Below, piece after piece: positions 34,431 to 50,400 of a stretch of 64,000 bases of DNA. Each line of letters starts with the position of its first letter. Position 1 is the first letter of the stretch. The notes beneath the pieces are model-generated. The model did not search any database and had not been told where the DNA came from. It was given only the letters and a program-made list of their open reading frames with translations. The DNA is taken from the NCBI RefSeq assembly GCF_028769735.1, contig NC_088178.1:11558857-11622856 (forward strand). Direction: 5' to 3'. The DNA is from Zonotrichia leucophrys gambelii (Eukaryota; Chordata; Aves; Passeriformes; Passerellidae). Both the position numbers and the translations under genes were made by a program.

Positions 34431-37400
34431 TGTGGTTTAAGAAAATATCTTCAAAAGCCTTCTGACTTCTTAAAGCCAAACTGCTGGGAAAACTCTGTGT
34501 ACTTTAAAAGGACATATTTAGTCTAATAAACATAAAAATGTGGTGGCTTTCTCAAGTTCATATTCCTCACTTCTTAAAAAATGTCACAAATTTGGACAAG
34601 TTATTCATTTTGTCAGGAGTAATTAGAGTAATGCAGAACTGATACATGGCTAAATTTATTAACTAAGATGGTGGCCAAGATAACTACCAGACTGTAGTAA
34701 GAAAGAAAAATCTGAAAGCTGAAGACTAATTTCCTCATGTTTTTGCTTGATTCTGAGTGTAAAACCCTGGGAATATGTACCTTCTTTTAAAAAAACAGCT
34801 TTCCTGTTGGGATTCTATTTATGGTAACAGTAAATTAGGTTGCATGAGAACCTGAGATTAAAACTAATCAAAGGCAAAAGACAAGTTGTGTGCCTATTTT
34901 TTAAAAAAGAGAAATTTAGGGAAAAAAAAATTGATTTTTTTATTTAATTCTTGTTCCTTGCAGTAAATAAACTTTAGTCATTTTGTGGAAGTTAAGCTGT
35001 AATAATTTTTTTTCTAACTTGGGTGTGAAGTCTGTTTTTTTCCTTAAAAAATAGTGACAGACTCTCTAGCTGAGGTGCTATCTGAGCTTAGCTAAGTAGA
35101 AGTGAAATTTACTGTAATCTCACCTAAATCTCAGTTATCTTAACCTGACCTGACCCTAAAATCCTGTTATAAAATTCCAGGATTTCTGCAACTCATTCAG
35201 ATGTGTTAATCTAAAGCCCAAGGCAAACCAGTGTATCTCAGGCTCCACAGGGGACAGGGTCACACTGGCAGCCCCAGCTGTAGCTTTGCTCATGAACTGT
35301 GGTCACATTGCACCTGTAGCCACAGCCCCTGAGTGCTCAGTGTTGTCAGAGCCAGGGAGCTTGAGGGCAGAGCTGGGAATACCTAAAATGCTGATAGAGC
35401 AGAGGAGAGACCATGCCACAGCAGAAGGCTGGGTGGGTCAGTCCATTGGCTGGGAATCACACACTACATTATCAGCTGCCACTGATGCAATGAGTGTGGC
35501 CAAGCACCTGTTACAGTCTCATTTTTCTTAGGGTTCCCTTTGTTTTGATGACAAGAAATAGGTTTTCCTAATCACTGACTCTAACACTCTTTAGAACAAT
35601 CAGATCAATTAATTAGAAAACTACTACTATGCTGTCTTCATAAAGAGTTAGCTTGTGATCCATAACTTAAACAGTCTTTTAGCAGTTGTTTTCTGGAAGT
35701 TCTTTCCTTTAAAATACTAAGATCTCTTATACATCCATCTTCTGATTCAGAGGTTAAGAGTTCTTCTACTAGTGTTACCTTTAGAAATATAGTTGATGGA
35801 AAATCCCCTAGGTAGTCTAATGATATGGTCCAGTTACTCTCAAGTGCACAGGCCCCTTATAAATGCTACTCAAAAATCAATATCAATCCTTCAGTGCCTT
35901 CAAAAGATGTGGAGTAAGGGCCATAATAATGGTGATTGCCTCTAGCAAATAACTGCTCAGTGATTATACTGCAGTGGCCTGGAAGTCCAAATCCCCCTCA
36001 ATAACTTTCAAAATGGATGCATGCTGGGAAATGTAAAATCATCCCTAGCAGGCAGGTTAGTAGCTGCAGTTTCCAGTCAAGTACCTACTTATTTATTGTG
36101 TTGTTCTCTCATTATTGACCTAAGATTTTGGAGAAGTCTGCTAAAAAAAAGTAAGCTGCAAACCAGTAGGTCAGCATTTCAGACATGTTCAGCACAGCAA
36201 AGAGTACTGTGCATCACAGGAGAATCAGCTGGCAGCCCCTCCCTTTGCCTGTTTCATTTAAAATCTGAAAGCAGACCAAGGAGAATACAAATTCAAAGAC
36301 TATGGTGGTAGGAAAAAATCACTCCAAGTGTAAACAACAAAGCAGCATTCATAATTATGGCCTCTAATATTTATTCTCTGAGTAAAGCAGCTGCTTGCTT
36401 GGAGTCAGGAACAGGGGAATATTTAGCAAAGTTTGAAGTAGTGTTACTTACTTTACCACTAAGACTCTGAATGGCACTTACCTGGGGTTCAAGTTTCCAT
36501 GGTTTGCACATGAGAAGGTCTCAGTGGACAGTATCAAAAGTCAGCACAGGCCAGGTGTAGCAGCCATTGCTTTGACTCTACACATCAGCTGCACCACTGG
36601 AGTAAGGGACTGGTTAAAAATCACCCAAAGCCCAGGATGCTTTGGGCATTGCCTTCCCATCTCATTATCTTCTGCATGCTGATACTGAATCAAAATTAGC
36701 CAGCCAACCAAAATGGTTTGCCAAGACATCAGGGATAGAAAGTCCTTGCCATACAGAATAGACAACCTTGCTACACTTACACTTCACCCTAACAAAACTT
36801 TTAATTAAAAATACTAGAAAAAATTGTCCACATATATACATACATTGCTATTAACAGCAATGTTACTCGCTACAAGACACAATTAAGTAATTATACAACA
36901 ATAAAATAAAACTCATTGGAATTTGAAAGACAGTGATGTTTTTGTATGTTAAAAACAGAAGTAGAAAATAAAGATTGAAGATTGAGAACTCTCAACTTTT
37001 TATTTTTTTAATCCTGCATATGATTTAAAATATTTTTATTTCAGCCATCTCTCAAATATTAAACTTTATTTTCTACCAGTATTCCTATCAATTTAAATGT
37101 CTTAGCAAGTTCTGGAAAACCAACTATTTTTGCAGACATGCTGTACCATCACATTGAGTTCTAGAGCTTCATTAACCATAATAAAGTCTTCATTATGTGT
37201 TTTCCCTGCATGTATAATATACTGTTTGTATGAATGCCTATCACAACTGGAAATATACTGAGCCATCTAGCAGCTGATAGTTCAAGCAATGCATAAATAT
37301 TAGAATAGAGAAAAGCTGAGTATAATTTCAAAGCCAGTTTCATTTAAAATTCTCTGAACCGGCCACTCTCTTTGCGCCATCTGTTTTCATAGGACACTCT

Positions 37401-40400
37401 GGTACCTGAGGGGTTTTTATTTCAAAAACTCTGAAAACAAATGTTATGGCTAAATATATTCTCTGTAATAAGTATTAGGTAGTGAAACAAATTAGACTAA
37501 GTACATACATACCCAGGAGTAAAATTTAGGTTTTACAGGCATGAGTGCTACCAGAGGTATCAGACTCAGGGAACCCATTATGATTTAGACCTTAGTGATA
37601 CGACAATAATAAGACACCTTAAGGAAGCTGTTGGCTGAATCAGTCAAGTTAATCTCAACTGTGTGTTAGTGAAGTAATTTTATCCACATAAGTTGATTTT
37701 AGTCCATTAAGACAGTCCTTTTACTTCACAGTGTGCATAATCATTGCATTTCCCTACCTTTATTTGTCTTCATTCAAAGGAGCACTGAACCACCTTGGTG
37801 CTTATTGCCATTAACAAGGTTGTGGTTTACCTAAATACAGTGTCAAATGAAGTCACAGAGTGTCATGAGGATGATAGCAAGAGAAACTGCATAGGTGTGC
37901 TCAAGGTTACTATGTAGATGAGAAATATAAATGAGGGATGAAATGCAATTCAAGCAAACACTCAGATGGAAAACAAATGTGTCATTGCAGATACACAATT
38001 CCTGAAGCAGCTGTATAGGAGTCCTCCTTCACTTGTAATTCTTATAATGGGATTGAAAATCAGAAGAAATCAGAATTGTTAAGCAATGAGGAAACAGCAG
38101 ATATTTTTACTAAAGCTGTATTTCAGTGAAATTACCTTTTACTGACAAGACAAGCATTATAAAACATAGAGAGTTAACTGCATGAGCATCCTAAAAGTCT
38201 GTGTATTAAAGCTCAAAAGTTCATTTGGCAGAGACTAATAGGCCTAAAATCTTTATAGTTCATTTTAACACCTTCTGTTTTTCTCATTAGTGCTGGCACT
38301 GATGTTCAGTTATTATTGTAGGATCTGATCATATTTACAAATCCTTGATACTTTTCCTCCTTAGAGACTTGATCTGAATCACTTTTGAATATCTAGCAGA
38401 TGTTCAAGATACTGAGTTCTTAGAAAGATGCAAGGCTCTTTAAATACCATGTGAAGCACAGCTACAATCTCTAACTACTGTGCTTAAAAAGTAAAACTTT
38501 CCTTGAAGACACTATCTCTTATAAGTACCTGCTGCTGGTTTTATCCTCTGAATCAGCTTGTGCTGATCATGAAGGATTCAGGATTCCTATGCTAATTTTG
38601 TCTCCAGCACTGATGCTCAACATTTCCAGCACTACTTTTAACATAACAGTCTTTTACTATGAGTCCTTGGCCTCCCATGTCTGGTAGAAAAAGAAATGTG
38701 ACTCCTGAGGCCAAAGTGTATGGATGGGAGAGGGTGGTTTTGCCTTTTAAAGTACTAATCTTAGTAAGCTTTAAAATGCACACTCAAGGGAATATGTTAA
38801 TTTGACTGAGTACTCCTCACTTCACTAAAGAATCAACTTTTATCAGCATCCCAGGTTTGCTCCCCAGCTCTTGTATGAAATGAACTCATGGGGGCTGTGC
38901 ACAGCTAATAAGTCTAATGGTTTTTTAGAAGCAAAGTGGTTTGTCACTGTGCAGCAGCATATGACCTGCTGAGGTCAGATCAGATGCAGATGTGTTTCAG
39001 AAAACCTTGCAATTTTCATTTTCTCTGAAATTAAAAGTAAAAATGTCTGCAGGATAAAACGCACCTCCATTAAGGATGGGTATGTACTTATGTACTCCTT
39101 TGTGTACACCTTAATCTTCCACATTAGCCAGAGGGGAGTTAATCAGATGCTCAAAGCGAACTTCAGTGAACATACAGAAGCAGCAGGTAGGTCAGAAGAA
39201 ATCACTCATCTCTCACTCGCATAGCAGTCACATTATGAGTGGAATAAGAGTGATGCTATCCAAACTCAGAATGCCTCAATCCATCAGCAGGGTCAAAAAA
39301 ACAATCAAACCTAATTTGCTGAACTGCTAATTGTTGAACTGATGTGATTTTTAGTGTGCATATTTGTATGTACCTGCCTTGTCAAATTCCCTAACCAATG
39401 TGTGCTACCAATAGCTAACCCCAGTACTGCCACTGCAGCTGCACCTCCTAAGAATCTTGACTTATTCTGCTCTCTGAGGAGAGAGGAAAAACATCAACAC
39501 GACATCCCACACTCCTTGAAATCTCCCCAAATCAGGAACAAGTTCATGCAGGACAGCTTGCTCTGATTCTGTCAGTGTCTACACTTTAGGCAAAAAGGGC
39601 CTGACTCTGATGACTAACCGTACAAGGACAGTGATGTATAAAACTGTATCAATTAAAAGGAAACATCTACTTTCATATATTAATACAAGAATATAGTCAG
39701 ATATCTGAAAACCCTCTTTTGTTCTTTCCAAATTAGATTGCACCTATATCATTATAGTCATAATTTTATGGATATGTGGAAAAGAACATGTATGACTGAC
39801 CTTTAAATCAACCCTCAACTTGACAGCCTAGACTGATTTACTATCCAGATCTCTATTTCTCATTCTTTTTCAACTGTCAAAAAGAATTTGTTTGTTATAA
39901 ATAGCAACCCTCCAACAACAACAGAAAATAAGATACAGGCAGCCACCTTGCAATGTACCTGTTCTTCTCAAAATTCTTTTTACTTTTTAAAGAAGCCCAA
40001 GTTTCCAGGCCACTTGCATGAAGAGCATCCTCATCTCCTGGACAGGAGTATTTGTAATGAAGTGAGATCAACTATTTACAATGTTTCCTGAAGGACACAG
40101 AGGTGACATAAGTGACAGGTTAACAGCTTGTTGTTCTCTGTATGGGAAGGTCATAGGAAATCTCAAGTTCTAGTGGGTCTCTGGGCCAACAAAAATGTAA
40201 ACCAGAGACAGAAACTTCTGGACACAGACTATAACTTAATTGCAAAACAATCACACGAGTGGCTTGCCACCACTTTTTGAAGTCCATTTTAGTTCTAATA
40301 CTGTATTTAAAAAAACCCAGTCTTGAATGGAAGATTCTCCTAATTTTTCTTTATGGAAATAGAATTATTGAGAAGTTGTAAAAAAACCTACCATACTCTT

Positions 40401-41257
40401 TAAATTAAAGCTTCAGGTGCCCAGGATTCCAACAATTGGGGTTTTTTTTAAAGCCAGGGTACCTTTGAAAGCCATAAATGTCACTAAGATTCCCTTGTTG
40501 TGAAGACAGGTAAGGACTGGGTGTCTGAAGTCATTGTTAGGCCTGACAGACTTGCATTCATTGCAGGTAGAGTTTTTGCTGAAGTACATAAGCAAGCCTT
40601 GGGAACAGCTCATGCTGGGGACGTGTCCTTAGGCCAGCAGTAATTAGCTCCCCTAAGAATCCTATAGCCACGAGGTGCCATTAGCATTAGCAAATGTACT
40701 GCACTTTGAAGATGCAAAAGGATTTCAAAGAGCTCATAGGTACCACATTATCCACTGCACTGGGATTTCTGCATTACTGTTTTCAGCTCTTATTATAAAA
40801 TTATAAATAGATATTCAGACAAACTTGTAAGTTATTTTTGACAACCAGTTATTGCACTTACTACTCAAAACCCCAAAACATAAGTTTTCACTAGGAATGT
40901 CCCTTTTGTTTAAGGAAACAAAAGTTTGTTTTCATTTATTAAGGAGCCTGAAAATCTGCTCATTTTTCTTTTTTCCACTTGTTAACTCCTTAAAAAAAGT
41001 TTGTAGTCTGTACAAAAGAACAGAATTCTTAGAAGTAACTAATTTTTTCTTCCCTGATGATACTGCAAGATTCAATTAAAAAAAAATGAACAAACCACAG
41101 AAGGATTTTGTCAGGTTTTGATAACAGGACAACAGAGCAGAAATGTAAGCTTCAAATGGCTTTCTTTTGCTCCAAAAGCTCTAGATTAATATGAAAGTGA
41201 TAATCAAAAACTCAAGTTGAAGGGGAGTCACATAGAAATCAGAAAGAAAACCTTTTC

Positions 41258-41420
41258 CCCAGCAAGGTATTGCTGCTCAGGGACAGGTTGCTCAGCAAAA
41301 GCACCTCAGGGGTATTCGAGACACAGCAAAACAAGGTCAGGAGTGGCTGGACCAAGCTCCAGTAACAGCACAACTTCAGGAGGGGTCCTGGGGGCTTGGT
41401 ACTAGAAGACCTTTCCTAGC
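41258..41420 (+). mobile_element. Degenerate CR1 LINE fragment
   Basis: The + strand reads like a decayed CR1 3' portion: CAGGGACAGGTTGCTCAGCA, then CTGGACCAAG, CCTGGGGGCTTGGTACTAGA and AGACCTTTCC. The last corresponds to the CR1 segment with GGTTGGAACTAGATGATCTTT near its 3' end. Boundaries are approximate and the divergence is high. Confidence 0.5.
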
Positions 41421-44400
41421 AAAAGTTCTCCTCCTGCAGTTACTGAAACTACCCAAGAATCATCTAAGGAAAGAGAACATAGGATTTTAATTAAAAGGTT
41501 AAATAAATATAGAAAGCCAAATATTGAAATCCTAATGCAAAAATAGCAAAGTTTCAAATAAGGAAACATACACATTCCTCAAAGCCACACTATAATTTAG
41601 GGCTTTTCACTGAGTTGTACATACCATATGGAAGCTAAGAACCCACACCTTTTCTTCCTTTCAAGTCATCCTAACAGGAATCAGATACATTTACTCTATC
41701 ACAGCAAGAGTCTGCAGACAGATATTTACTGAAGTTACCCATATCATCTGTCATCTGCATTTCAAAAATAAAAATGAAATTTTACAATAGAAATCTGTTA
41801 AAGATAAGCACCATCACTTCAACACACTTTTCTTCATATAAGATTTTCCTTCAAAAAATTTCACCTTCAAGACTTCAAACTGTAATAGAAATTTTTCTTT
41901 TATTTTCCCTGTTCAGCACTGCTTAAACTCAGGCATTCAACTCAACAATTAATACTTGCAAGGTTTGAAACTGGCTGGATTGGCTGCCTGTTCTGCAGGT
42001 AAAAATTTATATAAATATAAATAAATATGTTAAATTCCTCTCTAATACTTGAATTAGTGTATTCCCAACAGGCAAGAAACTGATACTTTATGATCCTGTG
42101 AGCACATCTTATTGTAGACAAGCTAAAGCATGAACCCAGCATGAAACTCAGCTTCTCTTCCTCATAAAAGTCCATGCCCAACCACCTTATGAGATTATTC
42201 TACTTCTTTCATGAATAAATAGATCATGATTCCACTACAGTGGAATAGATACAGCAATTTCAAGAGACTCAGCTTTAGCTGGGGAAGAATTAGCTCATGT
42301 TACAAATGTTCTGAATTTTAAAATCTGGAGATTTATGTTTTATCTTCTCTACCAGCCAAAATCATATCTGTAGAAATATTTTTCTTGCACGAGGATTTTC
42401 CCATGTTTTTGGACTGAAACCTCATAGAAAATTATGTTTGAATCATGGTGATTTCACTATAAAACCAAAAAAAAAAGAGACCTACATTAACCAGACTCAG
42501 AATTCAGTGCCTATATCAATTCCCTACATGAAACAAGTGACCATCTGCTCCACTTGCCTATAAGCAATATTAATATCTTCTCTTTTTGCTGCCTTATTTA
42601 TCCCCCTTCCCCCCCTCCCTGCTTTAGCTTTAAATCCTTCTCTCCATACAACACTACCTACCTATTTTTAACTCATGTCTTCCAAATTTCCACTTGGCTG
42701 CTCACCTCATCAACATATGTTAGATCTGCTCACTGGTGCTACAGACCTCCTATCTGGGACCATTTATGAACCATCTTGTAGCTGGCACAGTCATTTACAT
42801 GTCTTAAAGGCATTTACAAAATGTCACCACCTCAGAACGTATCCTCAGAAGAAGCTGTGGCCAGATCCACATAATGCTCTTGATCTTAAATTTGTTCACT
42901 CTGTAGTGTAGTTTCAAAAGTTAAAATAAAGCTTGATGTTAAGTCTGGTTTTATAATTCTAGTCATCCCATTCTGATCTTGAGACTTCCATTTGATCTGG
43001 AAATTTCTCTTATATTGAAAAAATAGGGATTTGTGAGATTAAGAAACTATTTAGTATTTATATTTTTCCCCTCCAAAAGAAGAGGAAAGATATATTTCTA
43101 CTCTCAATTTCTACCACTTCTAAATTATTTGGAATACTAGATTCCCTCTTTCAGATGTCTGGTGAGAAAATTGTATCTAATGAGTGTTCTCCTTTTAAAA
43201 ACAAAATGTAAGGAAGTTTCTGACCTTAGAGGGTCTTATTGCTGAAGTTTGAGTCTCTAGTGATTATCTTACAGCTGTTCACTACCAATCCTGGGTTTCA
43301 TATAAATGTGTAAAGTCCTTCTTGTACATAAGCCAAGAAACAATGCAGAGCTGCTCATCTGAGCTTTTTTAGTTGTTCTTATACAATCAGCAAAGGAATT
43401 ATTGTAGATAGGTTTGTCATTATACCTTGTTGACATTTTTTATTTAACAATTGTCTCTTGAAGCTCAGCAAACTCTGCAGAGGAATAGAGCTGTGGTGAC
43501 TACAATTGCAATGCTAATTAACAGACATACCAAATATGAATGTTTTAGTAAAAATTTTTTTAAGAAGTGTATTGGATGAAAAGCAGCCAGGAAATACTTG
43601 GAAGATCAAGTTTTATTTCCTGGAAAAGTTGATACTCTGCATTAGAATACATAGAGCTGAAATGCTGGGCAGCAAATTAAAGCAATGGCCTTGTGTGTGC
43701 CCCTATGCATTATTTTTCTGGTGTTGATGTTTACCTCACCTGCCCTTTGAGTAGACTGCAGGATTTGGACGAATTTATAAATTTACCAGTAACTTCTAAA
43801 TTGTAAAATACTGCAATAAAAAGTACTAGCAGCAGTCATCTCGAAGAGATTTACTGATTAGGCAGCCCAAGTCAATTATTAGACATAGTAGTTTTACCAT
43901 TGCTGTCTCATGTTTGTAAGCAAAACAAAGGAAACAGATGCACTTTGCTACATTCTGATTCTCTGAAAAATTCCAAACCATGTTTATATAAGAAATCTAG
44001 AAACTCATCTGAGATCCTCTGCAGAAAACAAAAATTAGTAAAGTCAAAAGACAAATGAAAACTGGTTCCACTAATACAGTGTCTCAACATATCTGGTATT
44101 GTTGTTCTTGAATATCTGGAAGTGCTAATATGCAATGTTTAAACTAATCCTGCCTTAGAGGTGAGGTCTGAAAGCAGAAACAGAGATTTTATTAATCCTC
44201 CCCTAGTACTGATTTTACTCTGATATTATTAATTCTTTTTCTCCATTATGTGGTGTCCTTAGGGTCAGCTACATCTAACCCAAATATCACCAAAAAAGGA
44301 AGCTATAATAGAGATAATTGATTTGATTTGTCTTTATCTAGTTAATTACTTCATCCTGCACTCACTTTCCTTTATTTTTGCAATTTCCTGAACCAAGAGA

Positions 44401-47400
44401 ATGAACTGTTATTGACAATCTAAAAGGAGAAAAAGAAAGGGAGGGGTAGAGAGAAGATGGAATCTTCATTTGTCTGCATTTCTCTGTATCTCAGCTTCTA
44501 CTTTGCATTCAGATAGATTCAGTGCTAAAAAATCCTCATTAATTAATAAAAGCAACCTTCTAACTCTGTATTGCTTTTGGTCCTGAGGAACATCAAAAGA
44601 CTGTGCAAACCTAAAGTAAAATGCAATCAATTACCAAGCTCAGGGGATTATTTCACCAAAGCAATTGATTTAACTTCACCACTGCCGCCACCTCTCATTG
44701 GAAACATATCAGCTATTTAACAGCACACTCATAAAACAAGGTAACAAATTACCTCAGCACTTCCTAGGGAATAACCTTTCAGTCTTTCACTGGAAGAAGA
44801 CAGGTGAAAAATCATGTTCTCGTCTTTTCTTTTCACTTCAGTTCATACGATCTCTACTATACCTACCAGAAATGGAAGGGAAGGGAATCCAACTGAAGAT
44901 TTCATACAGCAGAATGTATGGCTTAGGTTTCAGGAAACAGATAATGGGATCTTTAATGACTACACACAACAAGGATTGGGACTTGTCACATCAAACCACA
45001 TTTCTATTTTACAGCACAACAGGAAACAGACTTCAGTGACAAACACGACTCAATACACAAATGCAGGGTTTCCATCAGTGCAGATATTCTATCCATGTCT
45101 GATCCCAGAGGGAGTACATGCAGGACTTTGAGGACTGACATTCATCTCAACCAAACAGAGAGTTCTGAGCTTGACAAGGAGCACTACCTAAAAACGGAAA
45201 GGAGACACTGTCCAAGATATCATATCCAAAGTAACTAGTTTATTTCTTTCTCTTGCTATACATTTTTTATTTTGTCAAATGGGAAAGTGATTCCTTTGCT
45301 TCCCTCCTCTTGGGCTAGGACCACATCCTACTTTCACTGTGTATCTAAAGAGAGAACACTCTCTGTTGATGTCAATGCCCTTCAGACACTTCCCATACTA
45401 GTAATAAGCAAACTAGATTTCCCTTTTTACAAAAGTGCTGAAAAATCTAGACTTGCCATTATCACTCAGCAAGATACTGTGATATTTTTCACTGTGTTGT
45501 TGGTTATGAAAAGCTACATAACATAACACAGAAATGAAATAACTTCATTTTCACCATCAATTCCTTCTTTCCAACATTATTCAGTATGTGGATCATCTCT
45601 CTTGTATGATCAGATATTGAAACTTAGCTTTAAAACAACTTTTCTCAGAAACCATACTGCCAGGGACTAGAATCTTTCTCATGTCACAGGGTCCTATCAG
45701 GGAAATCCAGCAAGGTGAAATCATTCAAGCAATCACAGTTACACAGAGGAGAATCAAAAAGCCATAATATACCCAGCTGGACAAGAGAGGAGTCCCAAGT
45801 GCTGAGCAGCAGCTGCCAGTCTGATGGAAGTGCTCATTAAGAGCTCTGTGTTCATGCAGTAAGCTGGAAATGCCTGACTCTAGGAACGTAATAGGCCAGA
45901 AATTGCCAAGTGTCAAGAACACAAAGTGCAGATCACCAGCAGTACTTTAAAGCTCCTATAATTCCTGAAGATCTGTTTGGAATGCTATTCCTCTTGAAAT
46001 CTGTCAGCCCAGGGGTCTGCCTGACCCCTCTTGCTGCTTGTGTGGAGTCAGCTCTACCAGCACACAGGTGTGAAACAGAATTTCCCCTGCCTGTAAGCAG
46101 TCAGAATGAAAACAGGGTTATAAATGTTGAAATAGATTCCCAGATGCCAGTGTCTCAGGACAGGTGGGAACATGACAGTGCATGAGTCTGTCTAAAAGCA
46201 CACAAGGACTGTTCAGGTAATAGAATTTCTCTGAATAAGAATTTTCTCTGGCTTTGGACACAATAACTGCCTGAGATTTTATTTTCTCCCCTTCAAATCA
46301 GAATTGTTCTCAAATCAGCACTGCTCTAAAGAGGACAATTTAAAATGTAATTCAATCTTTATTTGATACGTATTAACATGTATAAAGAATTGTCCTTACT
46401 AATTTTCAAAGGTTTTTTGTGTTTTGGTTTCATCTTTTTCTCTCTCTTTTTTTTTTTTTTAGGATGATTAACACAGTACTGTTAACTATCCTCAGAGATT
46501 TTTCATCCTAATTATTGAAAAATAAAAAATATTTATTGATGTGTACTCCAGATACCTTATGATTTAAGCAAGAAATTTAGCATTCATGAATGATATTTCT
46601 TACTTTGCTGATGGCACTACGTTTTCACATAGCAGCTGAATACTTGTAAATATATAGGATATACCCAACCACTCAAAAAGGGAGATAAGGGTGGTATGTA
46701 AGGTGGCATTTCTTTAAGTAGAAATAAAAAATATGGCAAACTAGTGAGAACTCACTGAAAGACATTTGGCAGCACTGGTTATGTCTGAAAATAATCCAGC
46801 TGCCATCTTATTTCAGACAGTCACAGGAGTCTGACTGACTGATCTAAGAAGCTGTCATCAAAGAGATCTGAAAGCTCGATAAAGTACAGAGAAATCAATT
46901 TTTCAAACCCAGCCAATCTTCAACTTGGATGCTCAGGGAACAAAGCAGAATTAGTGACTGGTGTAAAACTGGTGTAAAGGAACTAGAAAAGTTAAATTGC
47001 TCAAGATATTACTGGATTTGTATATTTCGTCTGCCACACAGTTTGCACACATGAATATTATGTTCACTGTGCTATATTCACTTTTTTCTAGTAAACAGAT
47101 AAAATGGACTCAGCACTTCCACTTTTGGACTAAATTTTTCTCATTTGCAGACATTGTATTTACAAAATAATCGCTTCCATTTTTTTTCTGCTAGACATCT
47201 TCCCCTCCCAGTACAATTTCTATTTATGTATATTCAAGTGTCTAAGTTCTGCCAAAAGTCAACAGACTCTTCAAAGAAAGTCCAACATTTATTTTACCGA
47301 AAACACCTCTGAATATACAGTCCAAAAGGCTTAAATCACTTCTGGGACTGAGACAACACTGTTGCCTCAAGTTTTCTCTATGGCTGTTTCCTAATGATGG

Positions 47401-50400
47401 AAGCTGTGGTGCCCATGTCTGTAACTCATTAACACAGCTTTGAAAATGCCTCCTCTCCGTTGCTCAGCTCCAAAGAATTCTCCACCTTCTCATATACTTT
47501 CTTTTAAATCTATTCTTTCCAATTAAGCTTCTACTAAACAAGTTTAAAAAATATATTGCTGCTCTAAAATTACTGAATTTCTGGTTTTGTTTCATGCTCC
47601 CTCAAGGAATATTTTGAAGAGTGTACTTATATATCATATTTGGCAATGGCTTGGGCATGTTAGGTTTTAAAAGTGATCAGATTTCAATTACCAATAATGA
47701 CCTTGCAGGACCTCAATAATTACCACAATTCTCACAGGGTGCTTATTAAACTTTTAGTGGTTTTTCCTCCTATTTAAAAAACTTTATTCCTTTCGCACAG
47801 GAAAAAGAAATCTGGATGATTTCAAGAGGTCTATTTATGCCTAGAGCTACTTACTGATGATAAAAGAGTAGTACTGTTTGCTCATATCTTATTTTTCCAT
47901 ATTTGCAGCTATTTAATATTCTGCCCTACCTTGCTATGTGCTAAATGCTTTGCAGCTTTTAGATGCTTGATGTTATAATTTTTAGCAGTCTTATATTTCT
48001 ATCTATTGACATCAGATGTAATTTTTATTCTTAATTTTATTGAAATAAGTGTTTTGGTTTTTTTCCTTATATCATAATCATCTCTAACATCTCACAGTAA
48101 ACAGCAGGTGGTTCTAATCAATCTCTCTCCACCCATTACTTATTTCCATGAATGTTGTCTTTTAAGAGTTCTATGGGATTGGAACTACACATTGTATAAA
48201 ACTGCCACGTAATTTTTGTTTCTGATGATCCATTATCACAAGACACCAGATGTGCACTACTTCTTCTTAATTACCATACTTAGGGCTTATGTCATAAAAC
48301 TAACTGAGATAATCTTTGATCTGGGTATTTTCTTCCAACACTGGGAGGACACAATACCACATTACCTCAAGATATGCTCACACAATATTTAGTAATTGCT
48401 CATAGGAAAAGCAATTTGATTGTCTGAGGAGCAAAAAGAAGTCTGCAAAAGCTGCTTTTCCCATACATTCCTCAACCTCCTGTAGCCCACAGAGCTACAC
48501 AAGTGTTGAAGAACTACCTTCTTAAATGAGCAAAATCTAGTTTTTGTCAGGGAGGAAAATATATACATATACAAGAAAGTATATTGCTTAGTAATGAATG
48601 ATATCTTATTTTAAATATTGATTCTTCTTCCCTAGATCCTCAGAGCTCTTACCAGAAATTACAATATTTTAGAACCAACATTCCAGAGATAGAATAACCT
48701 GTCTGCTGCTCAAAAAATGTTTCTTACAAAAATTAGAATTAAGAATTTTTTCAAAAATTTTAAATTTAATTTTTCCTCCAGTAAATGTTTCTCAAAATAA
48801 TGGATATTTTAGCCAGCACATTGTTTACAGCCTGATTTGCTAAGCCCATGCTGCCTGAATCACACCACAGAAAGTGTCTTTTCAGAAGGTATTTTCTGTC
48901 TTCACCACCTGGGAAAGAGATGTTGAACAAGTCCCTGCTGGATTGTACAGCTCAGAGGTCATCAGGACCAAAGTCTCCCACAATGATCACTTCCTCTTCC
49001 AAGAGTTGCAGAATTTTCAGACTAGCACTCCACAGTAGTGTTAATGTTATGGATTTAAAAAAGAAAATTAGTTTGAAGCAGATTTAAGAGTTAAAAGCAT
49101 ATTCAGCAGTGCTATTTTTACATTGCCAAGTAAGCATAAAACTCTTCTTTATTTCTGAGGAAAAGCAGAGAGAAGAGCTTATCTTCAGTGGGAGAGGGAA
49201 TGTCTGTCTCAAGAGACTGAGCTGCTTGATCTAAAGCCATCCAGAAAACACTGTGTGCCAATCAGTTCAGTTCCACTGAGTGCTAAAAGCATGAACAAGC
49301 AGGTTAATATAGCAAACTGAGCCTGAACCTGGCACTTTGGAAGCCTGGCTTCCTTTCCTTGCCAAGTTCTCGCTAATCTTAGTTAGCTGTGCCCTGCTTC
49401 ACTAGTCCTTAGCTTTTGTCTTACCTTTCATTATTGTTTTGAATGCCACTAATACAGCAGTGCTCACAGGGGAAGCCTCTAAAAAAACTTTTGAAATATT
49501 TAATTGGCAAAAATTATACATATTTAAGTGTTTGATTTAACATTTGACCGACTGCAAACAAAACATACCTTTGTTTTCTGCAGAAATATTACATCAACTA
49601 TAAAGACAGCTGGCTTTAACTAGGGCCATAACTTTTTTGCTTTTGTGATTATATTTTTGATGCAACTTTTCCAACACGGTTTTTGAATTATAGTTCTGAA
49701 GTTCCCAATCAGAAGTCAGAAATGTGTTTATTTGCAAGAATTCAGGCAAATAGTGAAAGATTATCCAGAAGTAAAAGTTTTAGAATACCTGGTATGAAAA
49801 AAAAATTAAAATATTTTTTCTTAGAAATAAAAGAATCGCCTATTTAAATAGAGTATGATTATCCTCTATTCAACACTTTCAAAGCAAAATTTCCAGGCAG
49901 AGCAAACTGACATAGCTTCACCAAAATCAGTAAACTTTGCAAGTCTACAAGCTGGAGATCTAACCCTTCATTAGTCAAGTGACTTCTTAATACAATTTTG
50001 CAGCCCTGGTACTTTTCTGAACCTTTATTTTCCAAGTATACAGATTCTCAGAATTCAATGGCTTCCAGCAATTCTAATAGCTCTAATTTTGTGACAGTTC
50101 TTCAAAATTGGATCCCAAATTACTAAACAGTGCAAAAACGTCATCTGCATTTTAGAATCTACACACAAAGTTCCAGCCTGATTTATATATTCCTTAACTC
50201 TACTGCAGACAGCTGAGAGTTAAGTCTGCTGCAGTTTGTACTAATATGGATGATCTCACCAGATCATTCACTTACAGATTCTTCAACAGTTTCAACAAGC
50301 ACTGTCATGGCTTCTAGTCTTGCAGCAATAACTATCCTGCTATCATCATCTTCACACTTCACAGTTTTAAGTACTTCTATCTTATGGGAAGGATTATTCA

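Larger units (their letters stand above)
31798..41257. other. Intergenic, no gene recognised
   Basis: AT-rich sequence with short open frames only (longest 96 codons at 36021-36311, unrecognised). Contains a 21-bp-period microduplication (32347-32385) and the inverted-repeat/octamer segment at 34193-34430. Confidence 0.7.

Noticed and set aside
44698..45131. Two overlapping open frames of 113 and 105 codons
   Set aside because: No similarity to known proteins, no splice context or promoter; the length is possible by chance in 40 kb of non-coding DNA.
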